64,000 bases of DNA, from NCBI GenBank assembly GCA_034006985.1, contig JAVERT010000001.1, positions 186,001 to 250,000 of the forward strand, given 5' to 3'. Numbering within the stretch: position 1 is the first letter of the stretch; every line of letters starts with the position of its first letter. The translations under genes and the position numbers were made by a program. The notes under the pieces were generated by a model. The model was not told the origin of the DNA, did not search any database, and saw nothing but the letters and a program-made list of their open reading frames with translations. This document shows positions 9,117 to 17,409 of this stretch, piece after piece. This stretch comes from Gudongella sp034006985. GTDB lineage: Bacteria > Bacillota > Clostridia > Tissierellales > Tissierellaceae.

Positions 9117-9557
9117 CTAAAATAGGCTGGAAAATATCCCTAATACACTTTTCACTCTATCATTAAAAGTTAATTTATATGTATTGGTTTGGACTTGTTC
9201 ATTTAATGAAACATATTCAACTTGTCCATTCTCAGGATAAATCATCCCTAAATTGTTTCTGGCTTGTTCACTTATAACTGTAGTGTTTTTAAGTCCCTCT
9301 AGATTTCCAGCTAGATCTTTTTTAAGTTTAGTTAAGTCAGATGCGCTATTTTCTAATTTTGTTATTTCTACTCTCATTGAGGTTATTTTAGCATATCCAC
9401 TTAGTATAAATAAAGAGGTAAATAAAATAATAATTGCAAGATAAATAAACATCCCTCTATTTACAACATAAACATGTCTTTTTTGCACTTCTTTTATCGT
9501 CTCTTTTTTTTCTATGTATTCTGGGTAATCATTATAAAGAACTCTAGCTGCCGTCAT
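9117..9557 (-). CDS. ftsL: FtsL-like cell division protein
   Basis: The 146-residue protein has a cytoplasmic basic tail, one membrane segment (about residues 34-54), a leucine-zipper-like coiled coil (about 58-95) and a short C-terminal segment with NLGMIYPENGQVEYV, a pattern shared by FtsL and DivIC proteins. FtsL forms a complex with FtsQ and FtsB/DivIC that activates FtsW-FtsI. Sequence similarity in this family is low, so the call rests mainly on topology and on its place between rsmH and the PBP gene. Confidence 0.82.
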   Translation of the reverse strand: MTAARVLYNDYPEYIEKKETIKEVQKRHVYVVNRGMFIYLAIIILFTSLFILSGYAKITSMRVEITKLENSASDLTKLKKDLAGNLEGLKNTTVISEQARNNLGMIYPENGQVEYVSLNEQVQTNTYKLTFNDRVKSVLGIFSSLF

Positions 9558-9595
9558 AATTTTATCCCCCTTACATTTAAATATCTAACTTAATA

Positions 9596-10528
9596 TTATC
9601 TTTTTTCTGCAATTCTCAGTTTTGCTGATCTGCTTCTCGGATTCTCTTCAATTTCAGCTTTTGTAGGTAACATAGGTTTTCTAGTTATTATTTCTATCTC
9701 TCTTTTTTTATCACATATGCATTGTGGAAATTCTGGTGGGCAAATGCAATCTTTATATAACCATTTAAATTGTTCTTTAACTATTCTATCCTCGAGTGAA
9801 TGGAATGTTATTATCACTAATCTACCACCTGGTTTTAAAACCTCTACCATCTCTTGTATTGAATCTTTCAATACATCCAATTCTCTATTTACTTCTATTC
9901 TAATCGCTTGGAAAGTTTTTTTAGCTGGATGATGGCCTTCCATCCTAACTTTTTTAGGAATAGCTTTTTTAATGGTAGTCACCAATTCCATTGTAGTTTC
10001 TATCGGCTTAGTTTCTCTTTCTGTTACAATAAATTCTGCTATTCGCTTAGCCCAGCTTTCTTCACCATATTCATATAAAATTCTTGTAAGTTCTTCTTTT
10101 GAATACTGATTTACTACTTCCCAAGCACTGAATTCAGATTCTTGGTCCATTCGCATGTCTAAGGGTGCATCTTTATTATAAGAAAAACCTCTTTCACCTT
10201 CATCTAACTGATATGATGAAACACCTAAATCAAGTAATATTCCATCTACTTTTTCTATATTTAAACTATGCAATACATCTTTTATATTTGAATAATTACT
10301 TTTAACTAAACTCACATTATCAAGATAGGCTTCTAATACTTGTTTAGACTTTTGGAGTGCATTCTCATCTTGATCTATTCCAATTAACCTGCCTGTATCT
10401 AATTTCTTTGCAATTTCTATTGAATGTCCAGCACCACCTAATGTGCCATCTACATAGATGCCATCTTTTTTGATATTTAAACCTTCTATTACTTCATCTG
10501 GCATAACAGAAACATGATGAAATTCCAT
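9596..10528 (-). CDS. rsmH: 16S rRNA m4C1402 methyltransferase RsmH (MraW)
   Basis: RsmH makes the N4-methyl mark on C1402 of 16S rRNA using S-adenosylmethionine. The 310-residue protein starts MEFHHVSVMPDEVIEGL, has the SAM loop DGTLGGAGHS (about 28-37), ILLDLGVSSYQLD near residue 100 and the C-terminal RPMLPTKAEIEENPRSRSAKLR signature in shortened overlap. It is the second gene of the dcw operon, 15 bases after mraZ. Length and motifs are standard. Confidence 0.96.
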   Translation of the reverse strand: MEFHHVSVMPDEVIEGLNIKKDGIYVDGTLGGAGHSIEIAKKLDTGRLIGIDQDENALQKSKQVLEAYLDNVSLVKSNYSNIKDVLHSLNIEKVDGILLDLGVSSYQLDEGERGFSYNKDAPLDMRMDQESEFSAWEVVNQYSKEELTRILYEYGEESWAKRIAEFIVTERETKPIETTMELVTTIKKAIPKKVRMEGHHPAKKTFQAIRIEVNRELDVLKDSIQEMVEVLKPGGRLVIITFHSLEDRIVKEQFKWLYKDCICPPEFPQCICDKKREIEIITRKPMLPTKAEIEENPRSRSAKLRIAEKR

Positions 10529-10543
10529 ACTACCACTCCTTGT

Positions 10544-10975
10544 TTAAATACCTAGTTCAGCCATTCTCTCAGCTATGCTATCATAGCTTAAGCTATCATC
10601 GTCATTATAGTTTTCCCACTCTGTTTTACTCCAAATTTCTAATCTTGTCGCTACTCCTATTATTACAGTGTCTTTATCTATTTTTGAGTGTTCTCTTAAA
10701 TTTACTGGAATTAATACTCTCCCTTGTTTATCAAGGGCACATTCAGATGCTCCTGAGAAAAAGAATCTAACAAAGGCTCTCGCATCTTTGTTTGTTAATG
10801 GTAAACTCTTCAGCTTGTTTTCTATAACTTCCCATTCGGATTTCGGATACACAAAAAGGCAGTTATCAAGTCCTTTTGTCATAACAAATTCTTGACCTAA
10901 AGGTTCTCTAAACTTAGAAGGAATAATAAGTCTTCCTTTTTCATCGGTAGTATGTTGATATTCACCAATAAACAT
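10544..10975 (-). CDS. mraZ: Transcriptional regulator MraZ
   Basis: MraZ is a ring-forming DNA-binding protein with two AbrB-like SpoVT domains, each with a DxKGR motif. Both are present: DEKGRLIIPSKFR near residue 12 and DKQGRVLIPVNLR near residue 81. The ATG at 10975 gives the normal 143-residue protein. A GTG at 10987 lies within the AAGGTGGAG ribosome site and is unlikely to be used. MraZ represses its own dcw operon in E. coli and regulates it in mollicutes; three phased repeats stand directly upstream. Confidence 0.95.
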   Translation of the reverse strand: MFIGEYQHTTDEKGRLIIPSKFREPLGQEFVMTKGLDNCLFVYPKSEWEVIENKLKSLPLTNKDARAFVRFFFSGASECALDKQGRVLIPVNLREHSKIDKDTVIIGVATRLEIWSKTEWENYNDDDSLSYDSIAERMAELGI

Positions 10976-11000
10976 ACTTCTCTCCACCTTTTAAAGTTTA

Positions 11001-11030
11001 TTTACCACTTTCCTCCACTTCTCACCACTT
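11001..11030 (-). promoter_or_regulatory. Three 10-bp-phased AAGTGG repeats, probable MraZ operator
   Basis: On the minus strand AAGTGG occurs three times at exact 10-base spacing (cores at 11025-11030, 11015-11020 and 11005-11010), 25-55 bases before the mraZ ATG. MraZ is known to bind short direct repeats with one-turn spacing upstream of its own gene. A TATAAC just upstream (11032-11037) could be the -10 element. Assignment is by similarity of layout. Confidence 0.72.
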
Positions 11031-11123
11031 AAGTTATATTTTAAACCATTTTTAGGGTAATTGCTATGTTTTATTGGGGTAAAGTAAAATTTGTGACTTT
11101 AGTCCTATCGTGGTTAAAAAAGC

Positions 11124-11149
11124 ATAAAAAAAAACCCGGAAACCGGATT
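11124..11149 (-). terminator. Rho-independent terminator after lgt
   Basis: On the minus strand AAATCCGG-TTT-CCGGGTTT is followed by nine T residues. It begins at the base next to the lgt stop codon and separates lgt from the mraZ promoter region. Confidence 0.85.
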
Positions 11150-11890
11150 TTAATTTATTGTATCTGTTCTCTTTTTCTTATAGTATAGTATCGCTCCACC
11201 TATGGCTATAGCTACAAGGCTTATCAACTGAGCAACTCTTATTGGACCTAACATTAAACTATCAGTTCTTAAACCTTCGATAAAGAACCTCGCCACAGAG
11301 TATAACATTACATACAATAGAAATACTTCTCCTTCTCGATTAGCATACTTTCTTCTATACCAAAGTAAAAATATGAAAACTAGCAAGTTCCATATAGATT
11401 CATAAAGAAAAGTTGGATGAACCTTTACTCCATCCACTATAATTCCCCAAGGTAGATCAGTTGGGCCACCATGTGCTTCTGAATTTGCAAAATTCCCCCA
11501 TCTTCCTATTGCCTGGCCAAGAATTAAACTTGGAGCAGAAGCATCTGCAATTGACCAAAAATTAATTTTTCTAATCTTAGAGAATATAATTGCAACCAGC
11601 ACTCCACCAATTAGTACTCCATGGATAGCTAGTCCTCCACCTCTTATGTTTAATATTTGCCCTGGATTCTTGCTATAATAATCCCAAGTAAATATAACAT
11701 AATAGAGTCTTGCAAATATAATAGCTACTGGAACCGCAAATATTAACAGGTCTAAAAATGTTTCCTCTTTTATTCCCTTTCGCTTTGCTTCTTTTGTTGC
11801 CAACAAAGTTCCTATCAAGACTGCAATTGCAATTAATAAACCGTACCACCTTATTTCAAATCCAAATATCGAAAATGCAACTGGATCCAT
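11150..11890 (-). CDS. lgt: Prolipoprotein diacylglyceryl transferase Lgt
   Basis: Lgt moves diacylglycerol from phosphatidylglycerol to the lipobox cysteine of prelipoproteins. The 246-residue protein has about seven membrane segments, the RGGGLAIHGVLIGG signature with the essential histidine, and the family motif GRWGNFANSEAHGGPTDLPWG, shown here in two parts around residues 129-150. It lies 32 bases after an M16 peptidase gene. Its substrates in this window would include the sugar-binding lipoprotein (28351) and the YerB-like lipoprotein (48789). Confidence 0.95.
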   Translation of the reverse strand: MDPVAFSIFGFEIRWYGLLIAIAVLIGTLLATKEAKRKGIKEETFLDLLIFAVPVAIIFARLYYVIFTWDYYSKNPGQILNIRGGGLAIHGVLIGGVLVAIIFSKIRKINFWSIADASAPSLILGQAIGRWGNFANSEAHGGPTDLPWGIIVDGVKVHPTFLYESIWNLLVFIFLLWYRRKYANREGEVFLLYVMLYSVARFFIEGLRTDSLMLGPIRVAQLISLVAIAIGGAILYYKKKRTDTIN

Positions 11891-11922
11891 ATCAACACCG
11901 CTTTCATCTATATTTTAATTTT

Positions 11923-13200
11923 TTAAGAAGGCCAAATTATAGAAATAACACTCATATCTTCTTTAAAATGCTTCTTAAATCTGGACTCTATATCCTCAAA
12001 TTTAATTTCATTTAAAACATCTAGATAATCGATTAAAAGGAAGTCTTGAAAATATAGTTCAGTTAGATTATTGGCAATAAATTCAATCGAATTAAATCCC
12101 ATTAAAAAATGTCCTATTTCTTTTTTCTTAATTCTTTCAAACGAATCTATTGTAATATAATCGTTAGACTTTTTCAACATTTCTTTTATGCGAGAATATA
12201 CTAATTGTGGATCATCACTTTGTCCTACTATCAGTGAATGACCATAGGTTTTATGCCCAGTAAAATAGGCTCCAAAATTAGCATCTATAACTCCTTCTGA
12301 ATACAACTCATTGTAGAGCTCAGAGCTTTCACTAAATATCATATCTAATATTATATTTGTTATTATATCTTTTTTAACTAATTCTTTTCCTGAAAGTCCT
12401 ATGTCAGTATCTTTAAAACCAATATAAAACAATGGCTTAGACGTCAACATATTAGCCTCTATTTGTTTTTGTTTAATTTCACTTGGCTCAATTTCCTCAA
12501 TTCTTACAATTTCTTCTAAATTATTTTCATAGAACTTTTCTGATTCTTTAAGTGAAGACTCAATCATATCTTTGTCTAAATCTCCAACTATAAATAAAAC
12601 CATATTTTTAGGATTATAAAATGTCCTATACGCTGTCTCTAAGTCTTCTTTTGTAATTTCATTTATACTTTCAACTGAACCAGCTATATCAACCCTAACA
12701 GGATTGTTATGATACATTGCCCTTAAGCAGTTAAAAAACACTACCCAACTTGGGTTGTCTAAATACATTTGAATTTCTTGAGATATTATACCCTTTTCTT
12801 TTTCAACATTTTCATCAGTAAAATATGGATTTTGCACAAATTTAACTAAAAGTTTCAAATTCTCATAAAAATTATCCGTTGAATAGAAAAGATAAGAGGT
12901 TTGATTAAAATTAGTAAATGCATTCACATATGCTCCTTGAATGGCAAATTTTTGAAATATATTTTCTTCTGGCTCTTCAAATAGCTTATGCTCTAAAAAG
13001 TGTGCAATTCCCTCTGGTAAACTTACCGCTTCATTCTCATTTATAGGAACGAATTTATTATCTACTGAACCATAATTTGTTGTAAATATAGCATACTTTT
13101 TTGTAAACCCTTTTTTAGGAAAATAATAAACTTTTACGCCATTTTCTAGTTTGAATTCATATAATTCTTCTTTAAGCTTTTCATTCTTTATTAGATTCAT
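11923..13200 (-). CDS. M16 family zinc peptidase (YmfH-like, active partner)
   Basis: This 425-residue protein is an M16 (pitrilysin/processing-peptidase) zinc protease. It has the inverted zinc motif HFLEH (about residues 67-71) with the downstream glutamate region EKGIISQEIQMYLD. The partner gene just upstream lacks the motif, so the two probably form a heterodimer like Bacillus YmfF/YmfH. The start has a strong GGAGG site, 20 bases inside the end of the partner gene. The substrate is unknown; relatives process peptides or quorum-type signals, but no precursor gene lies nearby. Confidence 0.88.
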   Translation of the reverse strand: MNLIKNEKLKEELYEFKLENGVKVYYFPKKGFTKKYAIFTTNYGSVDNKFVPINENEAVSLPEGIAHFLEHKLFEEPEENIFQKFAIQGAYVNAFTNFNQTSYLFYSTDNFYENLKLLVKFVQNPYFTDENVEKEKGIISQEIQMYLDNPSWVVFFNCLRAMYHNNPVRVDIAGSVESINEITKEDLETAYRTFYNPKNMVLFIVGDLDKDMIESSLKESEKFYENNLEEIVRIEEIEPSEIKQKQIEANMLTSKPLFYIGFKDTDIGLSGKELVKKDIITNIILDMIFSESSELYNELYSEGVIDANFGAYFTGHKTYGHSLIVGQSDDPQLVYSRIKEMLKKSNDYITIDSFERIKKKEIGHFLMGFNSIEFIANNLTELYFQDFLLIDYLDVLNEIKFEDIESRFKKHFKEDMSVISIIWPS

Positions 13201-14479
13201 TATTCTCCTCCTCGCCTGTTCCTCTCATGAAGTATATTGTATCTAAATTTAAAGTATTTATTGCCTCTACTACTTCTTCTCTTGATACATTATCTATTTC
13301 ATCTAAAAGTTCTTCAAGATTTCTGCTTTCATTCGTTATAAAATTCCCAAAATAAAATTCAGAAATAAGCTTTGCACTATCAACAATAGACTCACTTGAG
13401 GTTCTTAGTGCTCGCTTTGCAATACTTAAATCTTCATCTGAAAATTTTCCTTCCTGGAGTTCTTTAATATTTTCATTTATTAGTTCTGAAATTTTATTAT
13501 AATTCTGAAATTCAATGCCTGCATCTAAAATCATAATAGACTTATGTTTTATTATATTGGAAGTTACATAATATGCTAGGCTATGCTTTTCTCTAACATC
13601 TTTAAACAGTTTTGAATTAGGTCCTCCTCCTAATAGCTCATTAGCCAAGAGTAGCGCAGGATATAGGTCCATTTCATAAGCTATTTTTGTCCTAAAGCCT
13701 AAAACCAATTTACCTTGAGTCACATCTAATTTTTCAACTATTTGATTCTTTACATATGGTTTGGATAAGATTTCTTCTCTTTCTACATAGTTTATATTTT
13801 CTCTATTTAAATATTTTTTCGGTATTATTTTATCTAGTGAAAGCTCTTTCTTGTTTCCAGTATATATAATTTCTATTTGACTGGTCATTAAGATATTTTC
13901 ATAGTGTTCAGCCAATCCTTTTGCATCTATAGCTTCTAAATCTTGAAGATAACCATACTTATAAATACTAAAGCTTTCAGACTTACACATTTCTTCAATG
14001 CATCTATTTATAGCATAAGATCTTTTGTCGTTAATTTTGTTGTTTATCTTATTCGCTAAATTGTTTTTTTCTCCTTCTACATATTTATGTGAAAATTCTC
14101 CATCTATTAAATAAGGATCATAAATTACTTCTTTAAACATTTCAAATACTTCATTATCAAAACTCTCTTCATTTGTATACTTTTCATCTGCCCATTCTAT
14201 CGAAAACTTTATTACTTGTCTTTCACCTCTTTTAGATGAAGATATGCTTAAATTAGCACCATATAGTTCTTCTAATTTCCTCTCTAACAAAATTTTATTA
14301 GAATAGTTTTTTGTACCTCTGTTTAATACCATAGGTAAAAGTGCATTCATCGTTACTTCTTCTCTATCTAAAGGTCTAATTATATAAAATGCTAAATAAT
14401 TAGATTTAAATTTATCAAGATATATTTTTGTAGATCGAAATCCTTCCCCGAATTCTTCTTTTTCAGTTTTTAAAGGCAT
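13181..14479 (-). CDS. M16 family peptidase-like protein (YmfF-like, no zinc motif)
   Basis: A 432-residue M16-fold protein. Its N-terminal half covers the region where active members have HxxEH, but I find no such motif, so it should be catalytically silent and serve as the substrate-closing half of a heterodimer. The C-terminal half keeps typical M16 features, such as LLLANELLGGGPNSKLFKDVREKHSLAYY (two overlapping family stretches). It overlaps the active partner by 20 bases. The start is preceded by an AAGGAGG site. Confidence 0.86.
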   Translation of the reverse strand: MPLKTEKEEFGEGFRSTKIYLDKFKSNYLAFYIIRPLDREEVTMNALLPMVLNRGTKNYSNKILLERKLEELYGANLSISSSKRGERQVIKFSIEWADEKYTNEESFDNEVFEMFKEVIYDPYLIDGEFSHKYVEGEKNNLANKINNKINDKRSYAINRCIEEMCKSESFSIYKYGYLQDLEAIDAKGLAEHYENILMTSQIEIIYTGNKKELSLDKIIPKKYLNRENINYVEREEILSKPYVKNQIVEKLDVTQGKLVLGFRTKIAYEMDLYPALLLANELLGGGPNSKLFKDVREKHSLAYYVTSNIIKHKSIMILDAGIEFQNYNKISELINENIKELQEGKFSDEDLSIAKRALRTSSESIVDSAKLISEFYFGNFITNESRNLEELLDEIDNVSREEVVEAINTLNLDTIYFMRGTGEEENNESNKE

Positions 14480-14548
14480 ATTAATCCTCCTTTTTAAATT
14501 AATTGTGCTTTTTTATATTACCCATAATTTCTAATTTTAAAAAAATAA

Positions 14549-14563
14549 AAGGGCTAGGCCCTC
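14549..14563 (-). terminator. Terminator after deoC
   Basis: On the minus strand AGGGC-CTA-GCCCT is followed by TTTATTTTTTT. It directly abuts the deoC stop codon. Confidence 0.78.
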
Positions 14564-15214
14564 TTATTCTAATTCTTTAATAATTTTAATTCCTGAACTT
14601 GTCCCTATTCTAGTAGCTCCTGCATCTATCATCGCCTTAGCTGTCTTATAGTCTCTTACACCGCCTGATGCTTTTACTTCTAGTTTATCCCCTACAACAG
14701 ATTTCATTAAAGCAACGTCAGTCACTGTTGCTCCCCCTGTGCTAAAACCAGTTGATGTCTTTACAAAATTAGCACCTGCTTTTAAAGCCAGCTCACATGC
14801 TTTTATTTTTTCATCATCTGATAATAGTGAAGTCTCTATAATAACCTTTACTATTGCTTTTTTAGTTGCGACTTTTACAACACTTGCTATATCTTCTTCA
14901 ACCAATTTATAATCAGCATCTTTCAAAGCACCAATATTGATTACCATATCTATTTCATTCGCACCTTTTTCAATTGCATCCTTAGTTTCAAATGCTTTTG
15001 TAGCAGATGTATTTGCTCCTAGTGGAAACCCTATTACAGTAGCTAAGTTAACTCCGGAGCCTTTTAATAATTCACTACAATATTCAACAAATGTAGGATT
15101 AACACAAACAGCCTTGAATTTATACTCTATTGCCTCATCGCACAATTTTTTTATTTCATTTTTTGATGTATCTGCTTTTAAAGCAGTATGATCAATAGCC
15201 ATATTTATATCCAT
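14564..15214 (-). CDS. deoC: Deoxyribose-phosphate aldolase DeoC
   Basis: DeoC splits 2-deoxyribose 5-phosphate into glyceraldehyde 3-phosphate and acetaldehyde through a lysine Schiff base. The 216-residue protein has DHTALKADTSKNEI at the N-terminus, the EIDMVINIGALK stretch, the catalytic region FVKTSTGFSTGGATV with the Schiff-base lysine near residue 151, and KASGGVRDYKTA near 180. It is 11 bases downstream of pduL and shares its promoter, so acetaldehyde made here could be channelled to acetyl-CoA and then acetyl phosphate. Confidence 0.95.
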   Translation of the reverse strand: MDINMAIDHTALKADTSKNEIKKLCDEAIEYKFKAVCVNPTFVEYCSELLKGSGVNLATVIGFPLGANTSATKAFETKDAIEKGANEIDMVINIGALKDADYKLVEEDIASVVKVATKKAIVKVIIETSLLSDDEKIKACELALKAGANFVKTSTGFSTGGATVTDVALMKSVVGDKLEVKASGGVRDYKTAKAMIDAGATRIGTSSGIKIIKELE

Positions 15215-15225
15215 TTTTTCAGCCC

Positions 15226-15798
15226 CTATTTAATTATCTCAACAAGATCTCCATTTCTTACTCCTGCTGCATTTCCTTCTTCAACGTCTACATGCATTTC
15301 TAGTGCATAGGTAGGGTGTACTCTTACTAGCACATTCTCAAAAACTAAGCCTCTTGGGCCTGTTGTCTTTATACTCACAATTTGACCATCCTTAACACCA
15401 TACTCTTCTCCATCAGTAGTATGCATATGGATATGTCTCGCTGCAACTATAATACCCTTATCTATTTCCACTTCACCTTTTGGACCTACTAATTTGCCTC
15501 CTGGTGTGTCTTTAATATCCCCTGAGTTTCTTATTATTGGATTGATTCCTAATGTAAATGCATCTGTAATAGATACTTCTAATTGAGTTTCTGGTCTAAC
15601 TGGGCCAAGAATCCTAATACCTTTTATAGTTCTTTTTGGACCTACTAAATCAACTTTTTCTTCGCAAGCAAATTGACCAGGCTGAGATAAGTCTTTAGTT
15701 CGAGTAAGTTCATACCCTTCTCCAAATAAAGTCTCTAAGTCTTCTTTGCAAACATGTATATGTCTATTTGATAATGCAATTGGTAATGTTTTTTTCAT
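15226..15798 (-). CDS. pduL: Phosphate propanoyltransferase PduL
   Basis: PduL swaps CoA for phosphate on acyl-CoA, and is unrelated to the Pta enzyme. The 190-residue protein has two PduL domains with the zinc-binding histidine motifs NRHIHV (about 12-17), ARHIHMH (about 120-126) and HPTYALEMHVD near 160. The N-terminus starts right at the catalytic domain and lacks the extra helix that targets microcompartment PduLs, so it should work in the cytosol, giving acetyl or propionyl phosphate for ATP synthesis by acetate kinase. It is paired with deoC and has its own promoter. Confidence 0.93.
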   Translation of the reverse strand: MKKTLPIALSNRHIHVCKEDLETLFGEGYELTRTKDLSQPGQFACEEKVDLVGPKRTIKGIRILGPVRPETQLEVSITDAFTLGINPIIRNSGDIKDTPGGKLVGPKGEVEIDKGIIVAARHIHMHTTDGEEYGVKDGQIVSIKTTGPRGLVFENVLVRVHPTYALEMHVDVEEGNAAGVRNGDLVEIIK

Positions 15799-15828
15799 GT
15801 TTTACCCCCTATATTTAGTGTTAATACC

Positions 15829-15857
15829 ATTATACTATTTTTAACAAAGATTTTAAA
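15829..15857 (-). promoter_or_regulatory. Promoter of pduL-deoC
   Basis: On the minus strand a -35 TTTAAA (15852-15857) and a -10 TATAAT (15829-15834) are separated by exactly 17 bases, about 31 bases before the pduL ATG. Confidence 0.65.
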
Positions 15858-15906
15858 GGTATAAGGCATTATTGTGCAATTAACTCTTTTAAAATAAATT
15901 AAAATT

Positions 15907-16452
15907 TTAAATTAAAAACTTCAAATACTTAACCAAAGCTCTAATAACCATTGAATGTATTGGTATACTGATTAGAGTAGCTACAAATCTTGGTGGTAAG
16001 AGTATCAAGAAGCCTTTTCCATACAGTATAGATAACCAATACGTATTCAATATCAATGATACTAAAATAGCTGTAATTGCTACGGCTATTACAATATTTC
16101 TAAATGACAAAGATTTTTCAAAAGATTTTTTACCCCTTAATACAATAAATATCAAACCTGGCAATACACCCCAGAGTATTGAGCTTAGAGTAAAACCTGG
16201 ATAATATGGTCCCATTGGATTAATTAAAAACCCAATTAAATCAGCAGCTAATCCTGTAAGCCCTCCTACTAAAGGCCCAAATAATATACCAGATAACATA
16301 AGTGGTACATCTCCAAAGCTAATTCTTAAAGCTTGGATGCCTGCTAATGGCAACATGATATAAACAAATCTAGTCATAACTATTGATATAGCTACAAGAA
16401 AACCTGCTTTCACCATGGTTCTTATATCGATTTTGTTTTTTGTTTTTAACAT
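15907..16452 (-). CDS. folT: Folate ECF transporter substrate-binding component FolT
   Basis: FolT is the membrane S component that binds folate and docks on a shared ECF energising module (EcfA, EcfA' and EcfT, none in this window). The 181-residue protein has about six membrane helices, the SFGDVPLMLSGILFGP segment and a conserved GLAADLIGFLINPMGPYYPG segment typical of ECF folate S units. A tetrahydrofolate riboswitch stands in its leader, which supports the substrate assignment strongly. Its ribosome site (AAGAAGGGA) lies in the riboswitch-controlled hairpin. Confidence 0.92.
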   Translation of the reverse strand: MLKTKNKIDIRTMVKAGFLVAISIVMTRFVYIMLPLAGIQALRISFGDVPLMLSGILFGPLVGGLTGLAADLIGFLINPMGPYYPGFTLSSILWGVLPGLIFIVLRGKKSFEKSLSFRNIVIAVAITAILVSLILNTYWLSILYGKGFLILLPPRFVATLISIPIHSMVIRALVKYLKFLI

Positions 16453-16462
16453 TTAATATCTC

Positions 16463-16500
16463 CCTTCTTACAATTGACAGCAACTGCCAATTAAAGAAGG
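16463..16500 (-). promoter_or_regulatory. Ribosome-site sequestering hairpin of folT leader
   Basis: In the minus-strand RNA, CCTTCTT and ATTGGCAG (5' arm) pair with CTGTCAAT and AAGAAGG (3' arm), the last being the folT ribosome site. A competing helix can form between TGACAATTAAGG (16504-16515, just after the riboswitch) and the CCTTCTTTAATTGGCA arm. The layout indicates translational control by ligand. Confidence 0.7.
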
Positions 16501-16514
16501 TAACCTTAATTGTC

Positions 16515-16602
16515 AGCGGATGCGGTAAAGAATCGCAGATTGTTCTTTCGTCTATAAGCAACTTCCCATCCTATAGCACTTAACGCTCTTTACCTACTCT
16601 AT
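16515..16602 (-). ncRNA. Tetrahydrofolate (THF) riboswitch
   Basis: The minus-strand RNA carries the conserved elements of the folT-type THF riboswitch in order: AGAGTAGGTAAAGAGCGTT, then AAGTGCTATAGGATGGGAAG, then CGAAAGAACAATCTGCG, ending GCATCCGCT. These match the family core, including the GGATGGG and GCATCCGCT strands that form the long-range contact. It lies 63 bases before the folT ATG. The closing stem looks weak and I did not model it fully. Confidence 0.92.
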
Positions 16603-16660
16603 CAGACTAATATCTTACTTATATAAAATTTTACTTTTACTATATACCCCCAGAAACTAA

Positions 16661-17344
16661 TTAATATCTTTTTGGACTTTTAAATCTACCAATATTGTAA
16701 CTTCCTTTTTTATAAAAAGCATATGCAATAAGCTGAGCAAATGATAGATATTTTATAAAACTTATTCCTATGTTTTTAGCGATATTCACAAAGAATGATT
16801 CTGGTAACATCTGTATTAATAAATCAGTTTTTGGATCTAATAACCACAGATCATTGCTAAAAAAGATTTCATGAAATATTGTAAAGTATTTATTAAAATC
16901 TGTTAATACTAATATTGCAAGTATTATCAACAAAATATGATTAGCGAACAATCCTAAGCCAAGCCATTTACCCATAACTTTAGATGCAGTTTGACTTAAA
17001 TAATACAAAACAATAATTATCGCTAAAAAAGCTGAAATCAATTTAATTGTCCTTGCTAATTCGTACAAATCATAAACATCTTCCATGTGAGTGATTTCTT
17101 TATCATTAAAATTATCTGCTAGTAAACTTTCATCGCCATTTCCTTTTAAAAAACTTATGATATTTTTAGAAATGATTTCTAATTCTACTTTATTTTTACC
17201 AGTAATAGATTCTATATTGTTTACTTCATATGATTCTAAGTAATAATCAAGATTATAAGTATTTTCTTCAATTGCAACAACTAATGCAAGAAAAGAAACC
17301 GCTATAATTAATATTATTAAAATTATTGGATTCCATTTTTGCAA
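16661..17344 (-). CDS. DUF1461 (TIGR01906) integral membrane protein
   Basis: The 227-residue protein has an N-terminal membrane segment (about 6-24), an extracytoplasmic domain to about residue 90 that ends in the family motif FNDKEITHMEDV, and three more membrane segments. This matches the DUF1461/TIGR01906 membrane family of Firmicutes, whose role is not known. The start is TTG: it is preceded by GGGAGG at 7 bases and there is no in-frame ATG until the middle of the gene. It lies just after the yebC terminator. Confidence 0.78.
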   Translation of the reverse strand: MQKWNPIILIILIIAVSFLALVVAIEENTYNLDYYLESYEVNNIESITGKNKVELEIISKNIISFLKGNGDESLLADNFNDKEITHMEDVYDLYELARTIKLISAFLAIIIVLYYLSQTASKVMGKWLGLGLFANHILLIILAILVLTDFNKYFTIFHEIFFSNDLWLLDPKTDLLIQMLPESFFVNIAKNIGISFIKYLSFAQLIAYAFYKKGSYNIGRFKSPKRY

Positions 17345-17371
17345 TTTCGGACCTCCCTATAATGCTTTTAA

Positions 17372-17400
17372 AAAAAGGATAGAATATTCTCTATCCTTTT
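17372..17400 (-). terminator. Terminator after yebC
   Basis: On the minus strand AAAAGGATAGA pairs with TCTATCCTTTT across a short AT loop and runs into TTTTTTT. It lies 9 bases after the yebC stop codon. Confidence 0.88.
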
Positions 17401-17409
17401 ATTCTATTC

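Noticed and set aside
16370..16561. A 63-codon minus-strand frame over the folT leader
   Set aside because: It covers the THF riboswitch and runs out of frame into folT; there is no ribosome site.
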